Below, in pieces: positions 20,802 through 31,968 of a DNA stretch of 64,000 bases. Numbering within the stretch: the first letter of the stretch is position 1; each line of letters opens with the position of its first letter. Under the pieces are notes generated by a model, which worked only from the letters and a program-made list of their open reading frames with translations, was not told the DNA's origin and ran no database searches. Position numbers and translations under genes: made by a program. The stretch spans positions 186,001 to 250,000 of the forward strand of contig NSJX01000024.1 of the NCBI GenBank assembly GCA_002286715.1, given 5' to 3'. This DNA comes from Dentipellis sp. KUC8613 (taxonomy: Eukaryota > Basidiomycota > Agaricomycetes > Russulales > Hericiaceae).

Positions 20802-23755
20802 TCATGCAGTGGAAGGTGAAGAAAAGGAGAACTGAAAGGTGGTACCCTGAGTGCTGAAAGCATGCTGCATCTGCTCCTTCTTATCAGCTAAGCCTGAGTG
20901 ACCATCTGCCCTAGCCATTTTTAGTGTGTCATAACCAGTCTCTGCAGACTGGTGCATTGAAGCCATAGTGAACCAGACAATTGACCCTCTGCCTGTATCA
21001 TCTCCCTCAGAAAGAGGGGTGCAGTTGCTGAGGTCTGGCTTTGGGAAGCTCCCATCTTCAGTAAACACAAACTTGATATCTACACCAGACCATGAAACTT
21101 TATGAAAAAAAAAAGGAAGAAGAAAACAAAAACACACCAGAGATGTCCACATTGAAGTGAAAGAATAGAGAGGAGGGATAGATGAGAAGAACCCAAGGTG
21201 GGAGTTCTATGATAACTCCAGCCTCCCAAATAACTAACCAGGAGCGCTGTGTGTGATTGAATTTAGCTAGAGAAACAAAATTCATTAGCTGTTCAATCAA
21301 CAACAACAACAACAACAGAGCACTCACAACCAGGCTTCAGATACACCATCAATGCACAGACACTTATGGGATTCTTAGAGTCTGAGTGAGGAAGGCAATG
21401 GACACGTTTGTGGCCTGGAAAGATGCCATTTATACACATGTTAAAAAAAGAGCCAAACCTGGCTTTGATGTGAAATCTCTTCTGGTGCCAGGCAGCACAC
21501 TCTTGGAACCTTTTGTGCACTCCAGGAAAAGCCATGCAGAGAACTGAAGACACAAATTTGCTGCATACAAGCATTAGTGGGTGGTTTTTGTAGAACAAAA
21601 AAAAATTGACTTCAGCCTTATGACAAGTTCTTCCTGAAGGAAAAACTCTGCATCCTCAATGTGCTTGTTGTGCCACCCAGTAAGGCAAGGGGCCTAAAAA
21701 ATATGTGAACACAGTAGCTAACACATTGTAGAACAGCTACCTTTGCCGACTGTCTGTAGTGGCCTAGAATACAAGGAAAGTGCTGGCCTCTAACTCCTTT
21801 CTTGCACTTCTTTTGAGTACTTTTGTTGGTAAGAGTACTCTGTAGAAGCTTCTCTATGAGAAAATATAGAGAGTCCTTCTCCTCTTGTGTCCAAGACAAA
21901 GCAAAAGCACGATACAGGAAAAGTCTTTCTTCTTGATCCACTAGCCACAGTGCCATTTTCTGGCTATGGTTGTGCTTTGTAAGTTATGCACAGGCAGAAA
22001 GTGGTAGTGTGCAGTACTCACCTAGATTTGCTTATGTAGGGCAGTGGAAGAAACCTGCTGAGGTCTTCCTTTATTCTCCCACTCTTGTAACGGCTTCGGA
22101 TCTGTTTGCGGCGATACTCAGGAGGCTCAGCACCCTGCCAACCTGACTGTGATGCTCGGCCATCACGTAGAATGTCAAAAGAAGTAAGGACCACAGTCTG
22201 CCCAGACTTTATGCTACGCAAAAGCAGTTGGTTTCGGCGAACTCCAGGATCTTCTTGATGAAGCTTGCGTCTCTCTGCTCTACGTGCCTGTCTATACTTA
22301 GCCTGGGACTGTTTCCCTCGGCCCTGCACTTTGCGCTTTGCAAGTGGCATAGAAGTATTGAATGGTGGTCTTTCAATACTAGTCAGATGTTGGGTTGGGT
22401 TGGGTTGGGTCAGAAAGGCCAGGCAATTGATGGATAGAAATTACTTACGACTGAGAAATGTGAGGAGTTGCATTAACAAAGGCAGCTGTCACCTCTGGCA
22501 ATGGCAGGGTCCGAGACCGTTTCAAACCATATGTGTAGCCTGTAGCAGAATAGAACCCAACTGAGTTAACTGTACACAGTTCAAGTAATATGGGCTCAAA
22601 CCTGTGGTAGACTTTGGCAGGCCATACTAGTAAAAAGACAAATTAGCAAGGATAAACTATAAGGCCAAATTGAACTGAATAACTGAAGATGTACCATTTG
22701 GATTTGGCTGTGACCAGATAGATCAACTCCGTCAACCTCATCCAGCACTCTTTTGACTCCACGAGGAGCAGTGTCAGAGGCACTGCTCTCACCAACACTT
22801 CCCTGGCTTCCTTCCCCCCACTCCTCAACCTCATCAAACCCACCACCACTGCCTCTGCCCTCAAAGTCACTGCCAGAGTCCCGACTTGAGCCATCAGCAC
22901 CATGGCTACTCTGGCGAAGAGGGGGTGCCCGTCGAGACCGGCCGATGTCACTGCTGTTGCTGAAGACACTCCCTTGCTCAAATGATGCCTGGCTGTCGAC
23001 GTCATCATAGTCACTGGGAGGCGGTGCAGTCCCCCAGTCACTGGTGTAGCCACCCTCTGTTATGCTGGCTAAGCGAACACCACGCTAAAGTAACTCGAGA
23101 ACTTGCCTCCTAGTTCACCACCTTCGGAACTGCCTTCCTCAACCTCACCCTCCTCAAGCTCCGTCTCACTAACCTCACCCTCTTCCAACTCCCTCCCTCC
23201 CAGTTGGCCTTGCACTCGGGAATGCATTGAATGGCTGCCGCCCTTGAGCCTGTCAAGTCTCAGCTGAATAGTTCTGTATGAGGCTTCCAGCACATACCGA
23301 AAGGCTGCAGCCTGCGTGCTGCTCCCGACCTCGGCCTCGACCTCGCTCTCACTGCCTGCCTCACTACTGCCTCCAGCCTCACTACCAACCTCTGCCTCTA
23401 CCTGGCCCTCACTGCCGCTGCTACTGAAACCGGCGCCATTCCACAGGCGCGACTCTTCGTCGTCCGAGAAATCCGAGTCCTCAGACAGGTGTGCCTCAGC
23501 AGTAGCAGCTTGCCCGTGCCCGGGCTGCGGGAAGAGTGCAAGCCCGAGTGCCAGCGGGTCTGAAGCATTGGCAACCTCGCTTGCATCGAGGATTCCGAAT
23601 GCCACAGCATCAGCTGCCATAGCGAGTGGGTCACTCAGGTATTCATCAGCCTCCAAAGCCCGCCTGTGCCTGATGTATGGCTGGAGCAGGTCGCGCAGGC
23701 GGCACGGCGCCTTCACTGTAAGCTCTACAGCTCGTGTCAGAAACCTGCAGAGCAG
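20802..23755 (-). CDS. TET/JBP-type 2-oxoglutarate/Fe(II) dioxygenase (first exon not found)
   Basis: Predicted to oxidise 5-methylcytosine or thymine in DNA. Ten exons fit with consistent phase: 23107-23755, 22695-23056, 22602-22626, 22449-22539, 22022-22378, 21741-21963, 21611-21693, 21331-21560, 21138-21266, 20802-21097. They give 814 aa without an initiator ATG; the N-terminal exon lies upstream of 23758. Residues 60-340 are acidic, Ser/Gly-rich and probably disordered; a basic Arg/Lys/Gln region follows (residues 420-460). The catalytic double-stranded beta helix includes FGSFFNMCINGIFPGHKRVH, the iron motif PHSDSKNPISVCALMVYL (H-x-D near residue 654), WLVIWEAGVIIELPPWVLL and the distal His in SSLFFHFNVDIS (near residue 709). 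A conserved tail has DDTGRGSIVWFTMASMHQSA. One intron uses a GC donor (23106). Fungal TET/JBP proteins are known to be transposon-linked. Activity is inferred. Confidence 0.85.
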
Positions 23756-23758
23756 CTG

Positions 23759-24345
23759 CGCAGGCACACGTACCAATCTGTCCTAGTGTGCTGCTAGAGA
23801 TTTTTCAGAGTGTGTCAGTTCCGGGACCGAGGGATACAGCGAGCAGAACGCACTCGTTCATTGCGGCAAGAGTACGTTGTCGTAGAGGGGAGGAAAGCGG
23901 CAAAGCAGGGCGAAGCCTGCTGCTGACCCTGTTCCCCTACTGCGGCCCGAGTACGCCCCGTGGTGTGCTTCTAAGAATGGCGGCGCACGCGGAGACCATG
24001 AGACGGCCCGAGCGAAGGCACTGGGCAGCTAACACCAATGCAGGGCGCCGCGTTGAACACGAGTTCGAGCGGTGCGTCAGTACCACTCCGACAAACCCCC
24101 TTTTGTAGGTGCCCCTCACACGCGGTGTGAGTAGCGAAGCCGCAGCCTTCAGCGCGTGACACGCCTCATGGCCTCCCACGGCGCGGTGCGCGCCGTTCGA
24201 GTAGCTGCGCAGCATTGGGGCCGGGCGCCCCAGGTGCCGAAGTGACGCACGGCATCCGACTTGGCTGCCTTCGCTCAGGCGCACGACAAATGCGAAGTGG
24301 TCGCACGTCCCGCCGTCGACGCAGCCCGCGTAGCACACGGTCGCC
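23759..24345 (-). other. Unresolved region upstream of the dioxygenase exon
   Basis: Holds a 138-codon minus frame (23937-24353) with AFVVRLSEGSQVGCRASLRH but no family signal. It may contain the first exon of the dioxygenase or the end of the next ORF. Confidence 0.35.
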
Positions 24346-25020
24346 TCAGACATTGTCTGCTAGTCGTCCGTCATGAGAGCACTGCGACCCACTTCTTGAA
24401 TGCAAGTTTGCGTAGGTGTACGACACCGTTGAACGAGACGCCTCCCGTGCTGCTCGTGTCCAGCTCGAGCGCCTCGAGCGCGACGTCGCATGTGAGGGCC
24501 AGGCTACATCGAGTCCGGCGAACAGCGGAAAGCCGACCTTGTGCGGCGGGAGCATGCCCTTATGCTTCTCCTCACAGCTGTACAGGACCGCAGGGAACTC
24601 GCTCTCCGTGTCGCTCTTGTTCATTGCAGTCGGGCTCCCGTCGCACGAGACGGCGAGCGGCTTCTGCTTGGCGAGGAAGGGCTTGACATGGACGAGCTTC
24701 GCGTCAGAGTTTACCGCCTTGGCAAGCGTCGGCGTCGAAGGCTCGGTCTTGCTCGCGAGCGCCACGGGCATGGTCTGCACGACGAGGCCGCCCTTGGGCG
24801 AGCTGCGGAGGGGCTTGCCAAAATTTTTGCGCAGGAGCGAACCGGAAGCCGTCGCGGATGCAGACGCGGGCCACGATAGCACGGAGGTTGAGGTTGCGCG
24901 GAGCGTGTGGCCGTGCGATTCCGAGAGGTGCCGGTGTGTGGTGATGTCGATGCGGAGCTCGCTGGCGGCGCACGCCGGGCGCTGCGGGCGTGGTGTGTCG
25001 TGGTCCGGGTCCGGGTCCAT
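24346..25020 (-). CDS. Uncharacterised element-borne ORF
   Basis: The frame from ATG 25018-25020 (MDPDPDHDTPRP) reads 224 codons to 24346. It is Ser/Thr/Pro/Ala-rich, with HKVGFPLFAGLD near the end. In the neighbouring frame just after this point, LALTCDVALEALELDTSSTG continues with GVSFNGVVHLRKLAFKKW, which looks more protein-like, so a small intron near 24510 probably joins the two. No family is recognised. Same strand as the other element genes. Confidence 0.4.
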   Translation of the reverse strand: MDPDPDHDTPRPQRPACAASELRIDITTHRHLSESHGHTLRATSTSVLSWPASASATASGSLLRKNFGKPLRSSPKGGLVVQTMPVALASKTEPSTPTLAKAVNSDAKLVHVKPFLAKQKPLAVSCDGSPTAMNKSDTESEFPAVLYSCEEKHKGMLPPHKVGFPLFAGLDVAWPSHATSRSRRSSWTRAAREASRSTVSYTYANLHSRSGSQCSHDGRLADNV

Positions 25021-26600
25021 TGGGCCTGCGGAGCGGGCAAACAGAGGACGCGCAGGCGGCGTGAGACGGCGGGCACACAGGGGAGGGATAGAGCGCACGG
25101 GATAGCGCGAGCGTGTGGGCGCGCGGCGCGACACGGCACGGCGTCACGACACAGAGGACAGACGGACGCGTAGGGAAAAGAGAGGGCGGAGCGGCGCGGA
25201 CGAGGGCGCGCGACACGGCGCAGGCGGCACGAAAGGGAGGGCCGGGTGGCGGGAACGAGGGCGTGCGGTCGACGCACTGTGCGCAAGATGGTGCCGGCGG
25301 TGTGATGCAGCGCGTGAGGGAGGGCAGAGTGGTGAGCAGGCACGTGTATGGGCGGCACATGCACAAGGGAGAGGGCGGGGCGACAACGCGGAGCGGGGCG
25401 CATGGGCAGGACTCGGGGGGCACGGATGCAACACGGAGACCACGGGTGCGACGTGAGGCACACAGGCACGAAATGGGGCGGACTGGCGAGGGCGAAGCAG
25501 TGCGGTGAGGGCAAGACGGCGCGAGCGAGCGCGACACGGGCGTGATACAGGGCACACGGGCGCAACGTGGGGCACATCGGCAGGGGCGAAACAGCGCGGT
25601 GAGCGCGGCTGGCAAACGTCAATGTGAATGCGGGTCCGAGGGTGAGGGTGAGGGGAGGAAGAAGCACCAACTGGTGCGAGAGACTAACCATGGTTGTCAT
25701 TGGGCCACTTGGGCATGCCGACTGTGGTCCACACCGAGTGCGGAGGAGTGCGGGCCGCGACGCGCGGAGCGGATTGCAGCAATTCCTGCGGAGTGCAGCC
25801 TGTGCGACATGTCAGTCATTGACCGTCTGTGTTCCGTCTGCTTCATATTCACCGTTGCAGTGTTATGGGCCTGCGTCGAGTGGCCTGCTCGGCTCCAGGA
25901 CTGAGTGACGCGTGCTCGCCTCGTGGGTTTTGCAGTGGTTCAGGCAGGTAGAGGTGAGACGCAAGCGCTCGGACGCATGAGCAGGGCGCTGCGGGCGTAG
26001 GAGCGCCGAGGTGGCAGTTGTTTCCTAGCTTTTGGCCACCTGTTTTATCTTCTCAAATGCGGGTGCAGTCCCGACACCGAGTTCTACACCCTATGCAAAC
26101 CGTGTTTCATTTCACCTACTACAGCTCAAGGGACTCGCTACATTTGCTACTACTCTACGCTGCCCTCTACTACCCTGCCTTACTCCGCTGGCGCAAGTAG
26201 CGCGCCCAAAGCACTGTAGCTGCCGCCCTCTGAATTCCCCATTCCGTAACACCCTGCGCCCTAGCAATGCTGCGCGCGAGTGTTCACGGCACCCTGCGAC
26301 TCGGAACGCCGCCAGCAAGCAACTGAGGAAGCAGGGCGGCGCTCTTGTGGCAGGAAAGAGTCGGGTTGAGCGACTGCCCTGCTGGGGCACCGCAGCCTCT
26401 GGAGGAGGATTCGGGACTTGCGGCGCGTGGGCTGCTGTCTCTAGAGCGGGCCCGCAGCAGCGCCGTCAGTGCGCATGGCCGTACACGGGTGAAGGGAGGC
26501 ACTACTTACCTGCTCTGAGCCCGCGGCTGGCGTCTAAACCGCTTCAAGCGGCAGCGGTGTGTCGTCGCCACGCCCGCTAGTGCGTCGGCCTCCGCGAGAG
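25021..26600. other. Compositionally biased stretch of the element
   Basis: 25040-25640 is a purine- and GC-rich region with overlapping open frames on both strands, none with family features. 25640-26600 holds nothing recognised. Confidence 0.45.
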
Positions 26601-26780
26601 TACTACTCCCGGCCTAGGGCTGCATTTCCGCGCGCTCGGCGGCTGCCTGGTTCGGCGAGCGCTGAGCGGGCGGGACGCGCGAACTCCGCGCAGCGCGAGC
26701 CGCTCGGGACCGCCTCCAGCTGCGCGGAGAGCAGAGCTGCGAGCCGCGCGAGGGAGGGAGGGCCGGAGCACGTCGGTATG

Positions 26781-27475
26781 CGAGCAGGTGGGCGAGGGCG
26801 GCGGCGCAGGTAAGTCCCCCGAGGGCTGCAGCGTGGCCGGCGGCGCTCTGGCGGCGTGGGAGTGTGGCGGCGTGGGGCGACGCCGGCTGCGGCCGCCGAA
26901 AAGAGGCGGTGGGAGCGCGCGAGGGGCGGGCTGATGTGCGAGCAGGTGGGTGAGGGTGGCGGCGCAGGTGAGTCCCTCGGCGGCTGCAGCGCGGCCGGCG
27001 GCGCTGTGGCGGCGTGGGGCAACGGCGGCTGCGGCCGCCGAAAAGAGGTGGCGGGGGCGCGCGAGGGGCGGGGTGGTGTGCGAGCAGGTGGGCGAGGGTG
27101 GCGGCGCAGGTGAGTCCCTCGGCGGTTGCAGCGCGGCCGGCGGCGCTGTGGCGGCGTGGGGGAGTGTGGCGGCGCAGGTGAGTCCCTCGGCGGCTGCAGC
27201 GCGGCCGGCGGCGCTGTGGCGGCGCAGGTGAGTCCCTCGGCGGCTGCAGCGCGGCCGGCGGCGCTGTGGCGGCGTGGGGCAGCGGCGGCTGCGGCCGCCG
27301 AAAAGAGGTGGCAGGGGCGCGCGAGGGGCGGGGTGGTGTGCGAGCAGGTGGGCGAGGGCGGCGGCGCAGGTGAGTCCCTCGGCGGCTGCAGCGCGGCCGG
27401 CGGCGCTGTGGCGGGGTGGGGGAGTGTGGCGGGGTGGGGCAACGGCGCCTGCGGCCGCTGAAAAGAGGCGGTGGG
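26781..27475 (+). repeat. GC-rich minisatellite, six copies of a core of about 52 bp
   Basis: The core GCAGGTGAGTCCCTCGGCGG followed by CTGCAGCGCGGCCGGCGGCG recurs near 26808, 26966, 27107, 27174, 27226 and 27367. Spacing is about 157, 141, 67, 52 and 141 bp. Longer units also share GAAAAGAGG...GCGCGAGGGGCGGG. The array creates long Ala/Pro/Arg-rich ORFs on both strands that are probably not genes. Confidence 0.85.
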
Positions 27476-27902
27476 GGCGCGCATGGGGCGGGCTGTACAG
27501 CGCAAGTGGCCCCCAGCGAGCTCGCGCGGGGCACTGGGGGCGGCTGGCTTCGCGAGCGGCGGCGCGGCCGGGGAGGGCAGCCCACGCGCCTGCGGCGTAG
27601 GGGTGGCTGCAGACTGCGTGGGCGCGCCGTGCGCGCGTGCGCCGGAGCCACGCGCGTTCGCTGCTCGAAAGGCCATGGCTGTGAGGCGCTGCCGGCGAGC
27701 CTGCGGCGTAGGGGCTAGCCGCAGACTGCGCAGGCGCTGTAAGTGGGTGGGGTCGGGGGCGCGGGCGAAGCAGGCGTAGCGCATGGCGCAGGCGAGGGAG
27801 GCAGTCGGGAGGTGCAGGGGCATAGAAACCCGCAAGGTCCGTTCCGGTGCGTGGAAGCTAGCGTCATGCGGGTTTCTGAGGGGAGGAAGAGAGGCGCCAG
27901 AC

Positions 27903-27912
27903 CCTATATAAG
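27903..27912 (+). promoter_or_regulatory. TATA-like element on the plus strand
   Basis: CTATATAAGGCG is a strong TATA consensus, but no plus-strand gene is recognised downstream. Confidence 0.3.
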
Positions 27913-28266
27913 GCGAGAAGCGCCGACACGTGGCAATTGGCACTGCCACAATGATGTGTCGCGTCAGCGGCATTACATCAGGTGCTTGGCTCACCTGTCT
28001 CGAAAGCGAGGTCTCAATCTCGCGGAGAGCGGGTGCCGAGTGAGCTGCTGGGGAACGACAGGCTGTAAACAAGTGCTAACATTAGGTCCCTGAGAGGAAT
28101 ACTAGGTCGTAAATGCGTGAGGGCGTAGGGCGTGAATGAATGGACACGGTGGGGAAATTAAAAGGCATCGTAGTAAAGGCGTGTCGACGTAGGTGTCTCA
28201 ACGAACCTGGTGGGGTTTGTTCAGTATGTGCCTGTATCATAAAACACTCCCGTACAACTCCAGGCA

Positions 28267-31248
28267 CTAGGCCTGAGTGAACGCTTGGCTGTCGTCAAAA
28301 AGGCTCTGTAAGTAAGAGTCGAAAGCGGTGGCCGTCGCTGTTTCTTCAGGTATGTCTGCATTGATGAACGTGTCAGCGACGCCCTGGTTTAGCAAGATGT
28401 CGACTGAGTTGAAGCATAGGTGGAAGCTGGCGACTGAGTCCTGTAAGAAGGCACTCAGCCAAACAGCTGCATCTGTGTGTGCGAGAGAGGGCTTACCGGG
28501 TCGCTGATGTTGCGCTGGAATGCAATCTGGGGAGTTGTGTCAGTCGCTGCGGTGCCAGGATAAAAAACTGCACCTCACCCTGAGCTTCTGTGGTGGGGGC
28601 GGCAGGAGGCTGCATCCAGTCAAGGCTCGTACAAAGCCGACCGCTCGCTCCACCCCGACTCCTCCCATGAGGTAGCGTCGAAAAGCCGCCAACCAGCGCT
28701 CCTCCAGACCTGCAAAATCTAAGCTACTGCTCAGCGCTGCGTCTGCAGGCACTGGAGTGACATCGAGGCGGCACAGGACGTCTCTAGCACTCCTTACAGT
28801 GCGTGCAGAGCCATACATCTCGCTCAGAACCTCCAGTACCTGGTCCTCATCTGCGAATAGGTAACGGAGCGCGCTGTTGTCAACAGCCTTCTTGAGGTCC
28901 AGGCCTTCCCGGAAGTAGCGTACTGCTGGCTGTTGCTCGAGCGAGGCTGCAGCAGCTCCGAACAGTGCATAGTTCTGGAACTCGCTGGTTAAAGCGGTGC
29001 ACTGCTCTCTCGAAAGGCGGCGCATGTATTGCAGCTGGTAAGTAGCATAGTCAGGTGGCAGAGGGAAGCGGAAGACGACAGAGAACTCACTGGAACACTT
29101 TCAAACTCTGGCAACTGATAAAGAGAAAGCAGAGGCTCGCGTCCTAGAACTAAGTTCGCGAAGTCTCCTCCGTCTTCAGAGGTAGTGAAATCGGGCGGCC
29201 AAGAACTGATGCGACTGCCGAGTCCAGGAGACACTGCAGTGACAAAGCGGCGGAACGTGCCTGCGAGAGGGAACTCAGGAGGCCCACACACCGCGGTATA
29301 CAAAAAGACTGGCGAAATTGAGCCAATTCCGAGCTCCCAGAGTATTGAAAAGCGCAAGATGCAGCCGATGCTGCGAAAGTAGGCTGCGTCTTGTTCGACT
29401 GCCGAGAAAAGCGCAGGCCGCGTCAACACTGGGGTGGAGAGGCCGTCGTCAACCTGGAGCCAGTGGTGCCTGCCTTCCGCCATAGCAATGTTGAGCAGAG
29501 CTGTCCAGACTGATCGCACCACTCCGTCACCTACGCCTCTGCCTCTGCATTGCAACGGCGGCATGTTAGCCAAGTGCCCTGTAGGCGGTGTGGCGACTTA
29601 CACAGTGATGTCAGGCAGGCCTGCGGACAGGCTCAAAAATGTTGCATTCTCGATTTGAGCAGTTCCTACCACCATGTGCTGGCGCCGAGGCTCAGAGCCA
29701 TTTGCAAAAGCCTGAAAGAAGCTCCAGAGGCTCTGAGCAGCTGAAACTGTATCAGGCGCCTGCACACTCATTCTCCTTGTGGCCTGGTCGCGGTATCCAT
29801 CCCGAAGGTGTTGCCAAGCCAAGAAGCCCTCCGGCACGACTGAGTTTGGCTGGGGCTCCGCGTCACTAGAAAGGAACCTGAGAGGGATAGGACTCGGGCC
29901 CTGCAGCTCAGCCTGTGAGCGGCCTCCTGTGCCCACGTCCCCTCCAGGCAAGAGGTGGTGTTCAACGAGCATTGGAGAGGAAGGGAGGGAAACGTGCGTC
30001 AATGCCGGGCTTAGAGGGCGTGACTGCTGCAAGAAAGTGTATTAGTTTACTGAATGAACTCACGAAAGAAAAGAAAGGAACTCGCCTCAGGAGGGTCGGG
30101 ACACAGCTCCCAGCAAATTACGACCACTCCTCGCCCTTCCTCCGCGTCCGTGGTATGGTAGCCATTGTATAGCCGTGGAGCGAGGCAGTAGTGCCCTGGG
30201 ATGCCCTCGAAAAGCCCTATGATGTAGTCATGGACGGGAACTGTAGGTAGAGTTGAACAAAGTGCCTTGGAAGTAGATGGGACTACGGGCTTACCAATGA
30301 GAAAGAGATTGAGGTGGTCCACAGAATAGCACCGAATAGAGGAGAAGAGGCGAGAAAATGTCAGGAGTTCGGTACTCATGTCGCCAATTCCTGGCTGCAA
30401 AATGGCAGTAATGCCGGGGTGTCTGGCTGCCTGTCGCGCAACCAGTACGATCCACTGGCGTTGGCTTGCAGGCGCTTGGTTTGGGACTAGGTTGACGAAG
30501 GCGAGGCTGTGAGCAGTCATGTGTGAAGCAAGCGCTTGCTCAAGGCTGGGGGCAACCCGGTCTTGTGGCCGGCCTGTGTACTCAAACCGAAAATACAGAC
30601 CCAGCGACTCAGCCTGATCAATAAACTGCCACTGCTTGTGGAGGGCTGGTGCACGAAGGGTTTGGAAAGCTCCTTCTGCCTCGGAGTGAAGCGCGCCACC
30701 TCCGACCTAACAGCAAGTCAGCGACTGGCATGAAGACAAACGAATGGAAGTATACGCACTGCGTGTGGGACAATGACGCAGTCGAACGCCATGTTCTGCA
30801 TATTGCGCGTAGGCGGAGTTACACGCCTCACGGCACCTGCTCCACGCGCTCTTGCTCTTACAGTCATGACAGGGGAGGGCGCTGTGGGCATCGTAACTCG
30901 AGGTACCTGGGCAACTCCCTGGCTGGCTGCCCTGCTGCTAGACCGGGGGGGAAACCATGGCTGAGGCACCGGCTGTGAGGGAGGCGGAACTGCTGCAACA
31001 GCTGGAGTTGGCGGGAGCAGTGTAGTAGGGTGGGACTGGTTTAAGGCCTGTGTCGGAGCTGCTGGTGAGCGGTCAGGTAGCTCCACGTGGTGCCAGTAAG
31101 GGAGCCGGCAATTTGAGCACAGCGACTGGTAGCCAAGGTTAGGGAGGGCCTGAGTCGGAGGGCAAGAGCGGCTCAGCCACAGGCAGCAGAGTCGCAAGTT
31201 CTCTTACGCACCAAGGAGAACAATCCACCACCGACGCTGCTCGGACAT
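28267..31248 (-). CDS. HECT-like ubiquitin ligase-type protein of the element
   Basis: Multi-exon gene with a clear 3' half. Phase-consistent exons are 29091-29578, 28579-29034, 28497-28526 and 28267-28440. The last exons read VGFVRALTG...QKLRIAFQRN, then DSVASFHLCFNSVDIL and YLQSLFDD. These correspond to the C-lobe of HECT ligases (TG..., K-I-x-F, then the catalytic T-C-F-N turn; here H-L-C-F-N with the cysteine kept). Upstream exons (30042-31160) encode a CSNC pair near the N-terminus and a region with QWIVLVARQAARHPGITAI. One intron has a GC donor (PDPPE to QSRPLSP). The junction near 29580-29600 and the 5' end could not be resolved; the ATG at 31246-31248 is a guess. E3 activity is inferred. 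Confidence 0.65.
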
Positions 31249-31259
31249 GTACGAGCTGC

Positions 31260-31968
31260 TAGCTCAGGTAACTGTTGAGCACGGTGACACTCAGCATTGT
31301 GTGTACAGGCGCAGAGAGGTTCGTTCTAGCCAAGGGAGTGGGAGTCAGACGAAGGGCGGAAACACTTGATGCAAGCAGCACTCACGCCCAGGAAAGATGT
31401 GCAAGGACATGGGCCTTGCGGCGTCTGCGCACGGCATGCACCAGTGGAAGGACCAGGACCCGAGTGAGGCATGCTTCGAAAGGAGCGAACAGACTAGTAG
31501 AAGGAGCGAAACAGATAGCAACACTGTGTGGCCGAGCTGAAGCAAAACGCCGCAGCGCAAGCTCTAGCACTGCTAGGAGCTCGGTGAGGGACAGGGATGC
31601 GGCTTCAGGACTTTATACTGCCTGTGGAGCACAGCTGTGTAAGCGTACAATGTGAGGAATAGAGCTGCAGCGGCGTCCCTGTGGTGCAGTAATTACCTTG
31701 ATAGAGAGCCACATACTGCATGACTGCTGCATGGATCAGTCGCCCACAGGTGCCAAGGACTCAAAATGAGCAGTGCTTACACTGATGAAACTGCTCCTGC
31801 ACGACACGTGTGAGACAGCCTGTGTCTCAGACTTCGGGAATCTATCCTCAGTGCGATGCAGACATGAAGGCCTGCATGCACGATTACTTACACTGGTAGA
31901 TCTTCACAGCTGTGCCTGCCACATCAGTACGTCAGGTGCTGATTCGACCGTTAGCCACGCACCGGAAG
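31260..31968. other. Spacer between the HECT-like and integrase genes
   Basis: Short open frames occur on both strands without family signal. It may hold 5' exons of the HECT-like gene. Confidence 0.35.

Noticed and set aside
24704..25700. Cys/Pro/Arg-rich minus-strand frames of about 300 codons
   Set aside because: Two overlapping frames are open over the same biased sequence, neither with family motifs.
26603..28072. 489-codon Pro/Ala/Arg-rich minus-strand frame
   Set aside because: Generated by the GC-rich minisatellite, with long open frames in several frames at once; no start context or domain.
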